Below are positions 8,456 to 21,338 of a stretch of 64,000 nt of DNA, one piece after another. The position numbers were made by a program, and so were the translations under genes. How positions within the stretch are numbered: the stretch's first letter is position 1; each line of letters begins with the position of its first letter. This stretch comes from Arbacia lixula. Taxonomy: Eukaryota > Echinodermata > Echinoidea > Arbacioida > Arbaciidae. The stretch lies in NCBI GenBank assembly GCA_963669155.1, contig OZ022583.1, positions 6,487,366 to 6,551,365 of the forward strand, in the 5' to 3' direction. The notes beneath the pieces are model-generated. The model saw nothing but the letters and a program-made list of their open reading frames with translations. It was not told the DNA's origin and did not search any database.

Positions 8456-10910
8456 ATGGAATCCTTGTCGGTCTACAAAACATGTTCATTTTTTGTTATA
8501 TATTTTCATTAGTATATCGATTTTACTGATTAACTGATTTATTACTATCATGATATTAAAATATTAAGGGAAAGATTGTATATATTTGGCAGGATATATT
8601 GATCCCCCAACACACAAACACACAAACACACACGTACGCACACACACCCCACCCCGGAACGACACCAATATTTTAAATAGAGATTATACGCAGCGAACCA
8701 ATACACTTTTCAATCAATTATTTGATTTGTTTTATAATTTCATTGTAAAAGCATGTGTCCCACTAGAATCCTACGTACATCAATAAGTTAGTGAACGAAA
8801 GGTTCGAGTATGATTGTATATGTTGTAGAAGTACACATGGTAGGAGCTCATTGGAAGACAAATTTATTTGTTTACTTATTTTCATTACATCGAGTAAACT
8901 ATTAATATTGATCGTTGGTGTAGATCAATCGTAACTATACAATTGATAGCAAAATCATACGTAGGCTTGGGCTTGCAATATGTAGCAGTGATGGTTTGTG
9001 ATACATTGAGTTGAAATGAATTGTAATGTTGCGATAGAATGCAAATTTACTATGGATAGCAACGCACTCTTAATTAAACAGTGTTATATGTTTCAGATTT
9101 AGTAGGGTTTGTATTATATGATAGTATATTTTTTAATCCTTTGACCGATTTTCGTCAGCCCTTAACTAAATTTTCATGTCTCTGCTATCATTAACAACAA
9201 CTTTACTCCAGGGTGGACTTTTTACTTTGATGCTAACACTCAAGGCACACTTTGGGTCAATTGAAAGCAATTTTGTAGATGTCAAAGGGGTCATGCGCGC
9301 GCAGAACAATGAGACATAAATTTGATAACGATAGTTATAATAACAGAATATACCGCATTGTGACCGAGCCCCGAATCTGCGACGTATATATTCGTACCGT
9401 TCTTTGAAGGAATGTCGCCATCATGCGGAGGGACAGCGCTAACTCTAGAAAGTTCTCTTTCCAGCAATACAGACAGTGAATTGAGTAGAAGTCAATAGCG
9501 AGTCTAAACATATTCATTATTGCCTCTGCTTGATACTTGATACTTGATGCAGTAATCTCTTAAAACAGCTACATGAAACTATACCGGGATGATTAAGTGT
9601 TGTTGTGTTGTCAGGAGGTGACGATATGTATGTATGTGTATGTTACAGATGCATGCCGTTATGTACAATAAAATGCATGAACATTTTAGTGTAAGTACAA
9701 GATCGTAGCTGTCTATCCGATGGGGAAGCCAACAGCAGGCTGCAATGTTCTTATAACAGGTAGTGCAGCCTTTTTGAAGGTCATCAATGCAGTGACATTA
9801 ACTACTGATCCGGGTAGACTGTAGAAGTGGAGTGTCGATATGGATACACCAAGGGGTGTATAAGGGTACATGATTCCATACATCCCAGGGCTGATGTCAA
9901 GCCGACGCACATCCAAACACACATGCGTGCACACAAACTCACGATCACACATAATTTACACAGACAGAGGTACACATAGATATATGCACGCACACACACA
10001 AATTTTCTTGAAAATTGTTAATGAACGCATGAGCCAATGAAGAAATTATGTACTTGTCTCTCGTCAGAAGGGCTTTTAGGCATCTTGGGTAGTCGGAAAA
10101 AGCAATGATATTATAATACGATGCTCGAAAGCAACATTGTTCTAATTGATAACCCCGTGATTTTGTAGACACTGTTTAGATATTGTCGCATGTTTACTTA
10201 CGTAACTAAGATATCAATTCTTTTTACATTTTGTGAATGATAAAACCCGAAAATGCGCTTAGAAAAAAATGAATACCTTCTAAATCTCACATTGAATATC
10301 TTGTATCTTCAAGTTCAAATAATCACACTAATAAAAAAAAAAAATAACAGTCGCCTCCACTGCTCACCGATATGCATTGTACTATAATTTATACAAAAAA
10401 TATTGCATATTTTATCGGTATTGTTTTCAGTGATCAACTCAGATATATTCACAATATTCACGACACGTTCAAGTCGTTTTTAGCGCATTATCAATCGAGT
10501 CTGGTTATATAAACACTGGCGTAGAGGACGCTTTACACTTTTTTGGAACCAAAATACACAGTTCTCTTTGTACACTAGGCACAGGCGTGTGTCCGTATCT
10601 TTATATAAATATAAAGCGTATTCCAATATATATATAATAAACAAGTTAAGGACAAGAAAGAGGAGTGCCTTTCGCATATTGAAGCGCACTTTTGAGGAAT
10701 CTAACTCCTCTGTCAGAAAATATAAAACATTCTACTTCCCAGCGTCTTATCTTTACTTTAATTTAAACAACATTCCTCGTTAACTATTGTGTGCCTTTAC
10801 CTCCTACCAAGGATGTTCAAGTTAAATGAAGTACCATCAGCTGTTAAATTAATTCACATTAATTCTACTCTACTTCTAGTCACAAAAAAATGTTTTACAA
10901 ATATTTTGTC
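8456..10910. other. Intergenic or 5' flank, low-complexity patches only
   Basis: Contains a CA-rich stretch (8610-8648), a CACA-rich stretch (about 9905-10003) and AT-rich DNA. No supported gene, no long open frame, no element boundaries recognised. Confidence 0.5.
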
Positions 10911-11214
10911 ACGTATTCTGAATAGAGGTTTGACGCAATAGTGCACTAAACCTGGACTAACTTCATGGAACGCCAAATTATTTTCCTGATTCTATCCCCA
11001 AATGATTGATTATCATCACTGAGTCAACATTGGTCGATTTCAATTAATCGGAGTAATTAGGATGAGGACAAACTAAGTAAACCATAGTGATTCCGAGGAC
11101 AAAATTGATTATATCAAATCAATGATGACGTTTCGTTTTGTTTTAATAGGCGTCCCATTAAATTAGTCCAGATTTAGTACACTGTTTGCGTTAAACCACT
11201 GTTCGGAATACGGG
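10911..11214 (+). mobile_element. Family A MITE, copy A2
   Basis: Terminal inverted repeats: left CGTATTCTGAATAGAGG...CACTAAACCTGGACTAA, right TTAGTCCAGATTTAGTAC...TTCGGAATACGGG. The interior matches A3 in the same orientation (ATGGAACGCCAAAT, CCATAGTGATTCCGAGGAC, TTTCGTTTTGTTTTA). Non-coding. Confidence 0.85.
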
Positions 11215-11613
11215 ACTTTCTGTTTAATCTCAGGTTCGATTCCACCGATTCTCTGGACAAATGTGATGATTTTTCAAAAGTGTCAAACAGTTTTTCTTTA
11301 AACACATAGTGGGAGAACGTTGTAGAGAAAGCTGGAAGAGTAAATTAACGATAGCAGGAGAAGGGTTTTTGCTCTGTATTTGCCATTGATAAACATATGA
11401 TACACACAAGTAAGATATCATTAGTCGTATTACTCGTCTTTGTCACACACAGAGTTAATCGTGTGTAACGATACATATATGAAAGTGGTGAAAAAAGGGA
11501 TTTAGGGACTAAAGCAATTATACTTACAGTGCATACTGAGCTGAGCTAATCAAGAAAGTCCCACGTAAACGTATCCTCAAGCTGCTTTGTCGCTGTCTCA
11601 AGTCTGTCAAAAC
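11215..11613. other. Intergenic, nothing recognised
   Basis: No gene, repeat or motif that I can support. Confidence 0.5.
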
Positions 11614-11829
11614 ACGAAAGAAAAACATATCGGTTACCATAGTAAATGAATTATGTAAACGTCAGATACATATCTATTCTATGTTCTTTCTGTATTTCTC
11701 TTTCAAATCTTGTGTACAACTGTACCACTGTTGATTATATAGAATCTACAGGGCGGTATGTAGCCACGCATGTGAACAAACGAAAACATTTCGGTGACCA
11801 TAGGATTAATTATGTCAACGTCAGATTCC
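11614..11829. repeat. Diverged tandem duplication, period about 161 bp
   Basis: AAAACATATCGGTTACCATA...TTATGTAAACGTCAGAT (11614-11669) recurs as AAAACATTTCGGTGACCATA...TTATGTCAACGTCAGAT (11778-11829). The intervening halves are more diverged. Confidence 0.75.
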
Positions 11830-12171
11830 TAACTATAATATTATTGCTATCTCATGTTATTTAACTTTTAAAATAATACAACTAGTCATAATTCAAAATT
11901 GTGGTTATCTTCCACAAATCATATGACATCGAGAATGGTAACCACACGTAATTTGTTTACCCAGCAGTGCTGATAAAAGGAGAGAAAATTTATATTTATA
12001 TGATATGATACATATTTACACTGAACAGATAGTGGGTTAGTGAAGTAAATGTTACTTGGCATCAATATAAGTCAGCACGCATTTCAATGTCACGAATATT
12101 TGACCGCTTCACTCCCATCGGTAATACATTGTGTGGCAATTGACATATGGATGTAATCGTTTGGTACTGAG
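11830..12171. other. Intergenic, nothing recognised
   Basis: AT-rich unique-looking sequence. Confidence 0.5.
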
Positions 12172-12660
12172 AGGGATAGTACGCCCTGATATGAGGTTGG
12201 TTTTGATAAAAGCAGAAACATGAAAGAAACATATTAGTAAAGGTTTGGTTAAAACCCGTCAAAGGATAAGAGAGTTACGATTGTTTTGACCTTGTGACAT
12301 CACGTGCGAGATGCTCTCCCATGTCTTGTGTACAATTTGTTTTGAAATGTCTCTTTGCTCAAAAGGATATGCATCATTTTACCTGTGATGTGATATATAA
12401 TTAAAACCACGTTTTTACACATATACCTCTATGAAAAAGAATAATCCTTCTTCAAAAACAGAAAAAGAGCATTTGAATTATTTAATCATACTGCACGCAA
12501 CATATTATGGGAGAGCACCTCACACGTGACGTCACAAAAATTAACCTTTAAAACTTTCCTATAATTCGACGGATTTCCATCAAACCTTCACTAATATATT
12601 TCTTTCATGTGTCTGCTTTTATCAAAGCCAACTTAATTTCAGGGTTAGCTCTCCTTTTTT
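12172..12660. mobile_element. Family C MITE, copy C2 (most complete)
   Basis: A ~489 bp element whose two ends are inverted repeats of about 155 bp. The left arm has GGTTTTGATAAAAGCAGA, CATATTAGTAAAGGTTTG, CGTCAAAGGATAA, GTGACATCACGTGCGAG and GCTCTCCCAT; each appears reverse-complemented in the right arm (12505-12660). CRE-like (TGACGTCA) and CACGTG words lie in the arms. No open frame. Confidence 0.88.
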
Positions 12661-13364
12661 AAATTAGACATCAACTTTTTACGGTGTAAGTGTACTGGCA
12701 GCACAATGTTCTAAATATATACAAAATGACAACGACAAGCTATGCAGCCTATTAGGGGGGGGGGGGGGCTGGAGTTTCTTTCTTTTCGGTACGATGGATC
12801 CTGGAGAGGGATGCATTGTCAAGTCATTTTCCCCCGAGGACCGAATAACTCAGCCGGTATTCCGAATGAACGAGCCTTTAACGCTGCCTTTTTTTCACCG
12901 GAGAACCAAAAAAGAACATGAGGCAAAAATATACACGTCAGACGAATCTACTATACACTGCATAAGATATTCATGTTGTCTAATTGTTCATGTCGCGTGC
13001 ATTGTGGTGCGGGCGCTTTTTTGACGGAGTAGTAAACAACGCGACGTCATGAAATGCACGGAGCGCTTCACTTATAACGGGCTGTCATAAGGCTTATATG
13101 ATGGGGAACTGGAACAGTTACAAATTCACGGCATGTGAAATAGAAGCATAAAGGTTTATACAGCTAAAGAAATAGTTTTGCATCTATACATGTTGCTTAA
13201 CACGTTGATATTCATCACACATTATTTTGTCAGATGTGCCATAATGAATGATAAAGATATAAGTAATAATATCTGTGTTCGGTAATACAGATGAAGGATA
13301 TTGTATGCATGAAATATCTGCATTGTTTTTATGTGTGTGTTTTTTTATCGACTTCGATCGTTTG
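12661..13364. other. Intergenic, with a G14 run
   Basis: G14 at 12755-12768. A 76-codon frame at 12794 has no recognised domain. Otherwise unrecognised. Confidence 0.5.
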
Positions 13365-13760
<396 letters not shown>

Positions 13761-16329
13761 TAATATATTTTTCCATTAAAATTGCATTTGTTGACAGCCT
13801 AGAGCCTCAAGACGCAACAAGGAATGCAAAGGAATTATAATCCACGGGCATCTTTCTGCCAATTCCATATTTGATGACATCACCAATTGTACACCCATTC
13901 AACCATAGAGATTGTGTATTCCGGTTTTCTGTGCCCGAGGTACATCTCTATACTTACTCTTACAGAGCGACATCGCGTAATCAAAGCGCAATTTAGCTTC
14001 ATTTATGCTAACGGCGCCCCAAAATTGTCATACCGGAAAAACACATTTTCTCCATCTATTTCCTCTCTCGCCCAGTAGTTCTCAAGGGAATGGACCCCCC
14101 CCCCCCCAACGAATCTCTCTCTCTCTCTCTCTCACTCTCTCTTTCTTCTATTCATCCATATCCCTCTTCCTGTATTTTTATTCCTAATCAATTTCGCCAT
14201 CTTGATTGCTTCCAAGAGCCACTTTTTGAGGAAGACTATCCGATAGAAGATTGGTCTCGATTTATTCCCGACAAAGCTCCTCCATCAAAAAATGCGTATC
14301 TTTATGTACATTGGATACGTTATACTCATGCAATTTGAAGGCAGGCAACCCAGAGGTTGTGCGCGCGCTAGTTTTTGCCTTGTGTTCAAATAAGTAACAT
14401 CAAGGCTACTTCTACAGCATTTTACGAGGTAAATACGCAAACAGTAGAGAAAAAGAATATATACTATATATTAAAGTTTCAATGTTTCCATGGTGAGAAT
14501 GAATGTTGTTGTATTTATCAAGATATTTGACCCACGTTGACACCACATGTAATAAAAAAGAAGAAAATCAATCTGAATCTTAACTTGAAAGAAATCTACT
14601 TAATCTTATATTGCGACACCACATCCCACTGGAGACGCAGTATTCCAGTGGGGTTATTCGTCATCACATAATCAGAGATGAAAATGACATTCGTTTCGCG
14701 CTGAACTTTAATGTTACTAAATACGACGTTATTCAAGAATATGGATTCATTGTCTTTATTGTTATTGCGTTTGTTTAAGTTGTTTTCTCTCCGATAACGA
14801 TTAAATATTATATCATGTCTGCTTAGAGGTTAATTAAACAAAGTCCAACAAGTACGTTGCTAAACAAACCTAAATTCATGTTATGACTAAAACCCCCTAA
14901 ACTCTACAAATATCATGCAATTAAACTTAAATATAACAAAACCATAAGGAAGTCGTCGATGAAATGCACATTTGGTTATTGGGAGGGGTTGCCACCTGTT
15001 TATTTTAGATTATTGAAAGATACGAAGTAGTGGACGTAGTGGCTCTATAATGCTCACGCTCAAAAGGACTTATCCACCTGGGCCTTCTCATTTTCAACAT
15101 TCTTGAGCTGACTTCAGGTGGAAGTAGAATGCAGAGCGTGCTAAAGAACGGTCAGAAAAATATTATCAGCCACACACATGGTAGGCGGAGTGGGGGGGGG
15201 GGGGGGGCTGGGCTGGGATTTTATCAGTTACGGGGATGGAAGATGGTGTTTATCTTCTGCCACGGAGTATTTTTTAACTCCTTATGCGATAAAGGAGCGC
15301 GCTGCTCATATGTTATATATGTTCAAAATATAGACATATACAAACTGTGACAGTAACAAAAAAAAAGTTCATGCAGAAAATGTAAGATTCGTATATCTTC
15401 GGACAAACTATAATTAAATCATCCAAAAGGGTTGCACAGAGTTAAAACGGGCATGCTGCGCACTGCCCCACAGAAAAGGTATGTATTACTAGTGCAAAAA
15501 TGCTCCAATGAAGTTCATTTTTTTCGACAAAAAACACATAATTGTTAACATAAGAAAGGGGTGGATTTGGAAATACGGCGTTTGTTCAAACAGCGACATT
15601 CACGTTTCTTTAAGGGTAGTATCTTTTACGCTATTTCTAACTGCTACCCGCTATTGCTGCTGCGCATCAATTGAGTATACGTGGTATGTCCTTGATTAGA
15701 CGTATTGATCACATTAATGTATTAATATCTTGTTTCATGTTTTATTTCATTTCATTTGTTTCCACAGTCAAAGTAGCAAAAAAATACAATTTAAAACAAC
15801 TGATTTATACCGAAACAATCATAACACATACAGTTAAAATATATAAGCAATAACAAAAACGAACATAGAAGATCAAAGAGGGTAAGAACATACTTACGCA
15901 TAACATATCATTTAAATGTGGAGGGACCACCAAAAGCCAAAGAAGCTTATCGAGGGTACAAGTAATCCCTGTAGTGATTGTGGTCGTTTATTTCATATTT
16001 CATATAAATTGTATTAAAGGATAGACGTGAATTAAAAGAACAGCATGAAAAGTACGCTAGTGCGTGGGTGTTAAGCTGCAGTGAGGAGTTTGGGGAAATG
16101 GTGGTGGTGCCAGTGAGGGGGGGGGGGGGTAGTCCCCTTCTCATCAACCCCACCTCATAAGCCATGCGGCAAACATGCGTATGGTCTGGAGCACCGCAGC
16201 GCATCAATTACGAGTCGCTAGGGGTCGCTGTTACTTGCTAAACCACCTGTAGTGATGCAAACATCATCGTGGCAGTGTTTCATACCCCAGCGGACAGCTT
16301 CTTCCCATCGATTCTGACATAATACTAAG
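13761..16329. other. Intergenic, with C/G runs, a short hairpin and (CT)n
   Basis: C13 at 14095-14107 followed by CT repeats (about 14116-14144); a 9 bp stem CCCACTGGA/TCCAGTGGG at about 14626-14654; G16 at 15192-15207; G13 at 16117-16129. No supported gene. Confidence 0.5.
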
Positions 16330-16900
16330 TCACTGAGGAGGCTTCGGTCTCTCACGTGTCTCTCCCTCTTTGTGTGTGTTTCTATCCTTCCTTGTGGGTT
16401 GTGTGTCTATCCGTCTGTCTATCTTTCTGTCTGTCTGTCTGTCTGTTTGACTATGTGTGCATCTACGTGTATCTAGCTAGCAAGCCTTCTCTCGTTCTGC
16501 ATCCGTATCTCAGTCTCGTTCTCACTTGATTCTTGCTCAATCTCTCTCTCTCTCCCTCCCTCTTTCTCTCTCTCTTTGTCTATCTTCTCTCCTCCCCTTC
16601 CTGTCTCTGTCTCGACACATTACAGAACTATCTTGGCCCGGGTCCCATCTATTTCCCCATTCATTTAGTTTTTCATCCTTCTTTGCTCTTATTAGTTAGG
16701 TATCTAGTGGTCACCTAATCTCATCCCCCCCCCCCTCTCTCTCTCTCTCTCTTCCACTCTCTCTCCCTACCCGTCTCTCTTCCTTCTCTCTCCCACCAAC
16801 ACCCCTCTCTCCTTCCCTAACCCCTACCCCCTCTTTCTCCACCCCCCCCCTTCCCCCTTTCTCTCTCTCTCTCTCTATTCTCTTCCCCAAACCTCGTTAC
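16330..16900. repeat. CT-rich low-complexity block with (CTGT)n
   Basis: A CTGT array around 16423-16446, CT arrays around 16540-16580, 16736-16765 and 16859-16876, and C runs (16725-16735). Pyrimidine-rich over more than 500 bp. Confidence 0.9.
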
Positions 16901-17452
16901 ATGAAACCTTTCCCCCTTCCATTTGGGTTTGGTTCGTTCCCACTTACTGCTCTCCCACAAGGTTCCTATTCAGCATGTCTCCCCCATTTCCCGCCTGTTC
17001 CCTTTGTTGGAATCCTTTCCGCTAAAAAGATACCAGCTGATAAGCCTACCCACCAGGGACCATCCGCGATGGTACATTTGTCCGCATTTGCCGGTAATCA
17101 TCCAAAAAAATCTTGGGAGATGGGAAGTGAAAAGAATAAAATACAAAGGCGCCGTACAGATGCGATAGAGTTATATCTCTCTCGGTGGTTTTGTAGTACG
17201 CAGGAAAGGTCACATCTTACAACGCCAACACCTCACCAAAACAAGGGAATAATGAGAACGCGAGGTCATCGTGAGGGGAAATATTGCCTAGAGCATATTA
17301 CTACCAGTAGATCACGTGATAAAAAAACAATACTGACGATATTGACAAATGACGACCTCATGGAATTCTGTATGTCATGTTAGAATGTAAATATGTAGCC
17401 TACATGGCTGCTTCATGTGGATATCTGCTGGAGCTCCCCCCCCCCCACCCCA
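16901..17452. other. Intergenic, nothing recognised
   Basis: A 160-codon frame starts at 16901, but its translation shows no domain or homologous feel and begins in the CT-rich block. Ends in C-rich sequence with C11 (17436-17446). Confidence 0.45.
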
Positions 17453-17457
17453 CCCCC

Positions 17458-17512
<55 letters not shown>

Positions 17513-17564
17513 CCGCGCGCGTGTGAGCGTGTATGCGTGTGTGTGGGTGTGGGTGTGTGTGTTT

Positions 17565-17615
<51 letters not shown>

Positions 17616-17620
17616 GGGGG
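17453..17620. repeat. Inverted microsatellite: (CA)23 facing (GT)23 with matching flanks
   Basis: Left arm CCCCCTTC followed by CA repeats to 17506; right arm GT repeats from 17567 followed by GAAGGGGG. The arms are reverse complements over about 54 bp, including the non-repeat CCCCCTTC/GAAGGGGG outer ends. The ~60 bp centre contains CCGCGCGCG and GT-rich words, so the whole is alternating purine-pyrimidine. Confidence 0.9.
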
Positions 17621-17765
17621 GATATCTGTCCATTTGCGTGTGAATGTTTGTGTGTGACAGAGAACATTTAAGCGTAACACGACCTTTGATGTAAGGTCCA
17701 TGAAGTACATTTTCCGCTATCGTAGATTTGATATGGATTTTGGAGGGTCATCACCTACAAGAAAT
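17621..17765. other. Upstream flank of the first tRNA-Thr
   Basis: No separate element recognised. The last bases AAGAAATGCC resemble the flank of the second copy (AAGAGATGCC). Confidence 0.4.
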
Positions 17766-17838
17766 GCCGCTATAGCTCAGTGGTTAGAGCACTGGTCTTG
17801 TAAACCAGGGGTCGTGAGTTCGAATCTCACTGGTGGCT
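17766..17838 (+). tRNA. tRNA-Thr (anticodon TGT), copy 1
   Basis: A 73-base cloverleaf: acceptor GCCGCTA/TGGTGGC (7 pairs including G-U), D arm GCTC/GAGC, anticodon stem CTGGT/ACCAG with loop CTTGTAA (anticodon TGT, reading ACA), T arm GTGAG/CTCAC with loop TTCGAAT, discriminator T. No intron and no encoded CCA, as expected for a nuclear gene. Box A (TAGCTCAGTGG) and box B (GAGTTCGAATC) fit pol III promoters. A TTTT at 17849-17852 can serve as terminator. It closely resembles animal tRNA-Thr(TGT). Confidence 0.95.
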
Positions 17839-17848
17839 AATGATTCTA

Positions 17849-17852
17849 TTTT
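17849..17852 (+). terminator. Pol III terminator for tRNA copy 1
   Basis: First run of four T residues, 11 bases after the tRNA 3' end. Confidence 0.6.
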
Positions 17853-18381
17853 GGTCGCTTTGTCTGTGTAGGTCTGTGTGCGTTTAATTCTACAAATTCC
17901 ATTCACGTCAGAGGAAAGAGCATCCAAAAGAATTGAAATCGGTATGTGGAAAAAGTTCGACATTATGTTTTTATGTTGACATTTATGTATTTTAAAAAAA
18001 ATCCAGGCAAGGCATGTATGTATACATGACTTATATTTTTTGAGCATTGCATGTTGAACATCTTTTCTTTAATGTAAATTAGCTTTATACTTCTCCTGTA
18101 TTCACAATTTTTCCCCTAACTGCCCGGTGACGGTTACTACATTCACCTGTATTTCGTGATTCAGTTTCAATGGATGGAACACACTCTGAATCTATTAGTT
18201 GTTGCTACTCGGGCAAACATGGGAACATTAGTAACGTATTGTTTGAACGACGTGAATAAAATGTGCATAGATAACGAAAACGGTATATTGTACACGTAAA
18301 TATTATTTGGAAATGAATACGCAAACACACATAGAATCAAACTATTTGTCAGCGCTAATGGCGGAGCAACTGCCAAGAGAT
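17853..18381. other. Spacer between tRNA genes
   Basis: Unrelated to the flank of the second copy except for the last ~10 bases. No gene recognised. Confidence 0.5.
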
Positions 18382-18454
18382 GCCGCTATAGCTCAGTGGT
18401 TAGAGCACTGGTCTTGTAAACCAGGGGTCGTGAGTTCGAATCTCACTGGTGGCT
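18382..18454 (+). tRNA. tRNA-Thr (anticodon TGT), copy 2
   Basis: Identical over all 73 bases to the copy at 17766-17838 and on the same strand, start to start 616 bp. The flanks are not similar beyond about 10 bases upstream, so identity is confined to the gene. This is what selection or gene conversion on a functional tRNA gives, not a recent segmental copy. A T-rich terminator follows at 18471. Confidence 0.95.
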
Positions 18455-18470
18455 GACGATTTCCCATTTA

Positions 18471-18475
18471 TTTTT
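18471..18475 (+). terminator. Pol III terminator for tRNA copy 2
   Basis: TTTTT 17 bases after the tRNA, followed by CTTTT. Confidence 0.6.
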
Positions 18476-19842
18476 CTTTTACTCCTGTGTCTCGAAATAT
18501 CCAGTTGAACTTGAATATGCGTATGGCATTCCAGGAATAAAGTTCGGGAAGGGTATGAATCAACTTTTTTCCCTTGAATTCCGCCGACAAGTTGCGTTAT
18601 CAACATGTGTTTTGCTGATGTTTTTACCAATTCCGAACATGTTTGCGTGGCAACAGCTTCTCAGAGAAAGCAAAAGAAATGTAGAGTCTCATTATGCTTG
18701 ATGTCCAGTTCCGTTAATGACATAAGTACTTTTGTAAACACAACGTATATGGAAAACAAAAATAACCATAAATGCAGTAATTTTGTTGAGGCAAAATATC
18801 CCAGCTGTACGCAAACACAAAAAACGTTTGTAGCGACCAAAGCAAATTATATTTAATTTTGTCTTCTTAGGGATATTGTAGTTTTCTTTTGGCACCGTTT
18901 TATCCACGTCACAGGGTATAGAAAACGTGTCACTTGTTTATTCCCTCGCCGACTAAGTAGTCCTGTCATTTATTGATTATATCATTTAATTACCATTTTA
19001 TATGAACATTACTAGTCATGTTGGATTGTTTTAACCTGTGTGTGATATATTTTCTATTTAAAAGCTTTCATCAACTCAATGTTAGTAAAAATAGTTTCGC
19101 TGATATGCAAAGAAGATATTTCAGGCAAGGCCCATACGGGTAGGCACGTTATCGTCACTTGCTTCTTTTGGCCGTTCCAAGGCCGTCCCATTAGTACGTG
19201 GCAAGGCCGTCCAGTAGGCCTACATGGCAAACTTTACTCCAGTATAGCCCAAGCCACTACAAACTCCGACTCAGTGCTCGACCTTATAATGTCCTTTTAG
19301 GTCGCAAGCAGGTCCGCCCCATGATAAGGGTTTTTTTTCTCCTGCATAATAAACTACCATCAACCATTCTCCAGATGACTGCGTGTCCTCATTTTGTCGG
19401 GCGGTGTAATAGAGGGGCCTACCATAGGTTCCTTCGGGTCAATCATAATACACAGCCAAGTATATTATTTTAATAATTATTCAGTTCCACAATATCACAA
19501 AATATCGGAGAATAGAGAAATTAGTCAATTTTGAAGCTAATTAAAACCATTCAAATGTCCGTTTTTGTCCTCATTCATTTTAGAAAACATATCTGAGCAC
19601 ATGAAATTTTTTTTGTGATGCCCTTAACTTCTTTGAAATTGGCAGAACAAATTGATAAGAAACAAAGATTCAGAGCATTGTCATGATTTTGGAATGTTTC
19701 TGACATTCATTGGCACGCTCTAGTATCCATACAGATGCTTGAATGTATCATGCTGGAGTTTCTTCTCCTTCCTAGCCGCTCCGTGATCATAGTAAGAATG
19801 TTTAAATCACAGGGAGAAATGAAAATGAACCCCCCAAAAAAA
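18476..19842. other. Intergenic, nothing recognised
   Basis: Small frames only. The short word CAAGGCCGTCC occurs twice around 19180-19215. No supported gene or element. Confidence 0.5.
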
Positions 19843-20010
19843 AAAAAAATAATAATAATAATAATAATAATAAATAGATAAATAAATAAATAGATAATAA
19901 AATAAATGAATAAATGAATAAATAAGAAACAAAAATAGTAATAATAATAAATAAATAAATAAATGGATAATGATAATAAATAAAATAAAATAAGATTAAA
20001 AAAAAAAATT
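19843..20010. repeat. A-rich (AAT)n/(AAATA)n low-complexity block
   Basis: Poly-A followed by AAT and AATA units with GATA and GAATA variants, then A-rich DNA. It could be the tail of a retroelement, but no body is recognisable before it. Confidence 0.85.
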
Positions 20011-21246
20011 ATACAACCTCCGACTTTAACATCTATTTCATCCCATTTATTTTCGGTTTAAAACACCAAAAATAAAGCTAAAAATAGTGTTGAGTAAGTA
20101 GTATTTAAAAATATATATAAACAGCAATCTCTCCCTTTTTCACTCTTTCCTTTTTCGTTTCCTCACCCCATAACTGTGTCAATTATCCGAAAGAAGACAA
20201 CCACATGGTGTTACTGAAAGATTTTTCCATATACTGTAGTATTTATTAGCAAAAAAAATGTAAGATTTTTAGATGGCATCGTTTCCTCACGACTGTAAAG
20301 AAGCACAACACCCCCTCTTCTATTGGTTGATGGTGGTTGGCACTTGAGATGACGTCACTGCATCACTTGGCGAATGAACAATATATCTGCCTCTCCCCTT
20401 GGACTGACACCCATTGCACTATGGGGGCAAATAAGGTTAGAGCACACTCGGGTCTTTGAAAAATAGATTCGATATATTTAGTGTAAAACGATCAAATTTG
20501 AATCTACTTTTAGATGGAAATATGTATCAGCGGAGATAATGAGACTCACTGACTCACTGTGACTGGATATTTTCTGTACACACCCATTCGTTGTATAGAA
20601 TCCTTCCTACTCTATGCCACGTGTGGTAGGATAAAACAGCGAATCTAAGCACTAAAAACGACCACACTACACGCGGTCGGGCCCTTCCTCACGATGCCTT
20701 TGCCAGGGCATGTAAAACGTTGTTAGTGTATGTCAAAGTCTTATGTTCAATATGACATTTAGATTTGGATTCCAGCTGTTTGTATCTTTGTGCCATTCGG
20801 TTATGATCCTTGAAGAATAGATCCAAGTCATACATTATATTAAATGCTAAAACTATATTTAGTTTAACATCCGGCCATAACCTTTCCACATCCTGTTTTT
20901 CCATCAATGTAAATCCGGAAATGCAACTTTGAATTTAATATCATAGAGCATTGATTTGCAAACAACTTCAAACAAACATACATGTTGTACACAACTTACA
21001 TTGAAACATACATTTGTCACATATTTCGAAAGCTGTTGGAAAATAATTACAACAAAACACAATTTAACATACTTGGAAACAGTGCAGTATAATACATCGT
21101 GCGACACATTCCACACCGAGTGAAATGTTATTGAAAGTGTGCTTAGAAGCTGCCTACGCTTGCACTACAAACACTAGGACGTTACAGCGTAAAACTCTAA
21201 ACTTACTTCATAGTGGTTGGTGAGGGCGTGCTACCCATCATTCCAT
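20011..21246. other. Intergenic, nothing firmly recognised
   Basis: A TGACGTCA word lies near 20351. Two adjacent small minus-strand frames (20689-20907 and 20904-21116) read like ordinary protein in part but match nothing I know and lack splice or start support. Confidence 0.45.
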
Positions 21247-21338
21247 TTAACCCTTCATGTATCAGATTAAGTGCTGTTCTATGCGATTTGTGCATATTAC
21301 TTGTGCAAAAATGCATTAATGGCAAATAAAGAATTTAA
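21247..21338. mobile_element. Family P MITE (piggyBac-like), copy P1
   Basis: 92 bp from TTAA to TTAA: TTAACCCTTCATGTATCA at the left, TGGCAAATAAAGAATTTAA at the right, with TTCTATGCGATTTGTGCAT inside. Confidence 0.75.

Noticed and set aside
17400-17710. Thr-His and Cys-Val repeat frames
   Set aside because: They are translations of the CA and GT arrays.
17784-18630. Two minus-strand frames ending in the same residues (EIRTHDPWFTRPVL)
   Set aside because: The shared ending is the antisense translation of the two identical tRNA genes.
20689-21116. Two adjacent minus-strand frames of about 70 codons
   Set aside because: Partly protein-like but no homology recognised, no splice sites linking them and no conserved motif.
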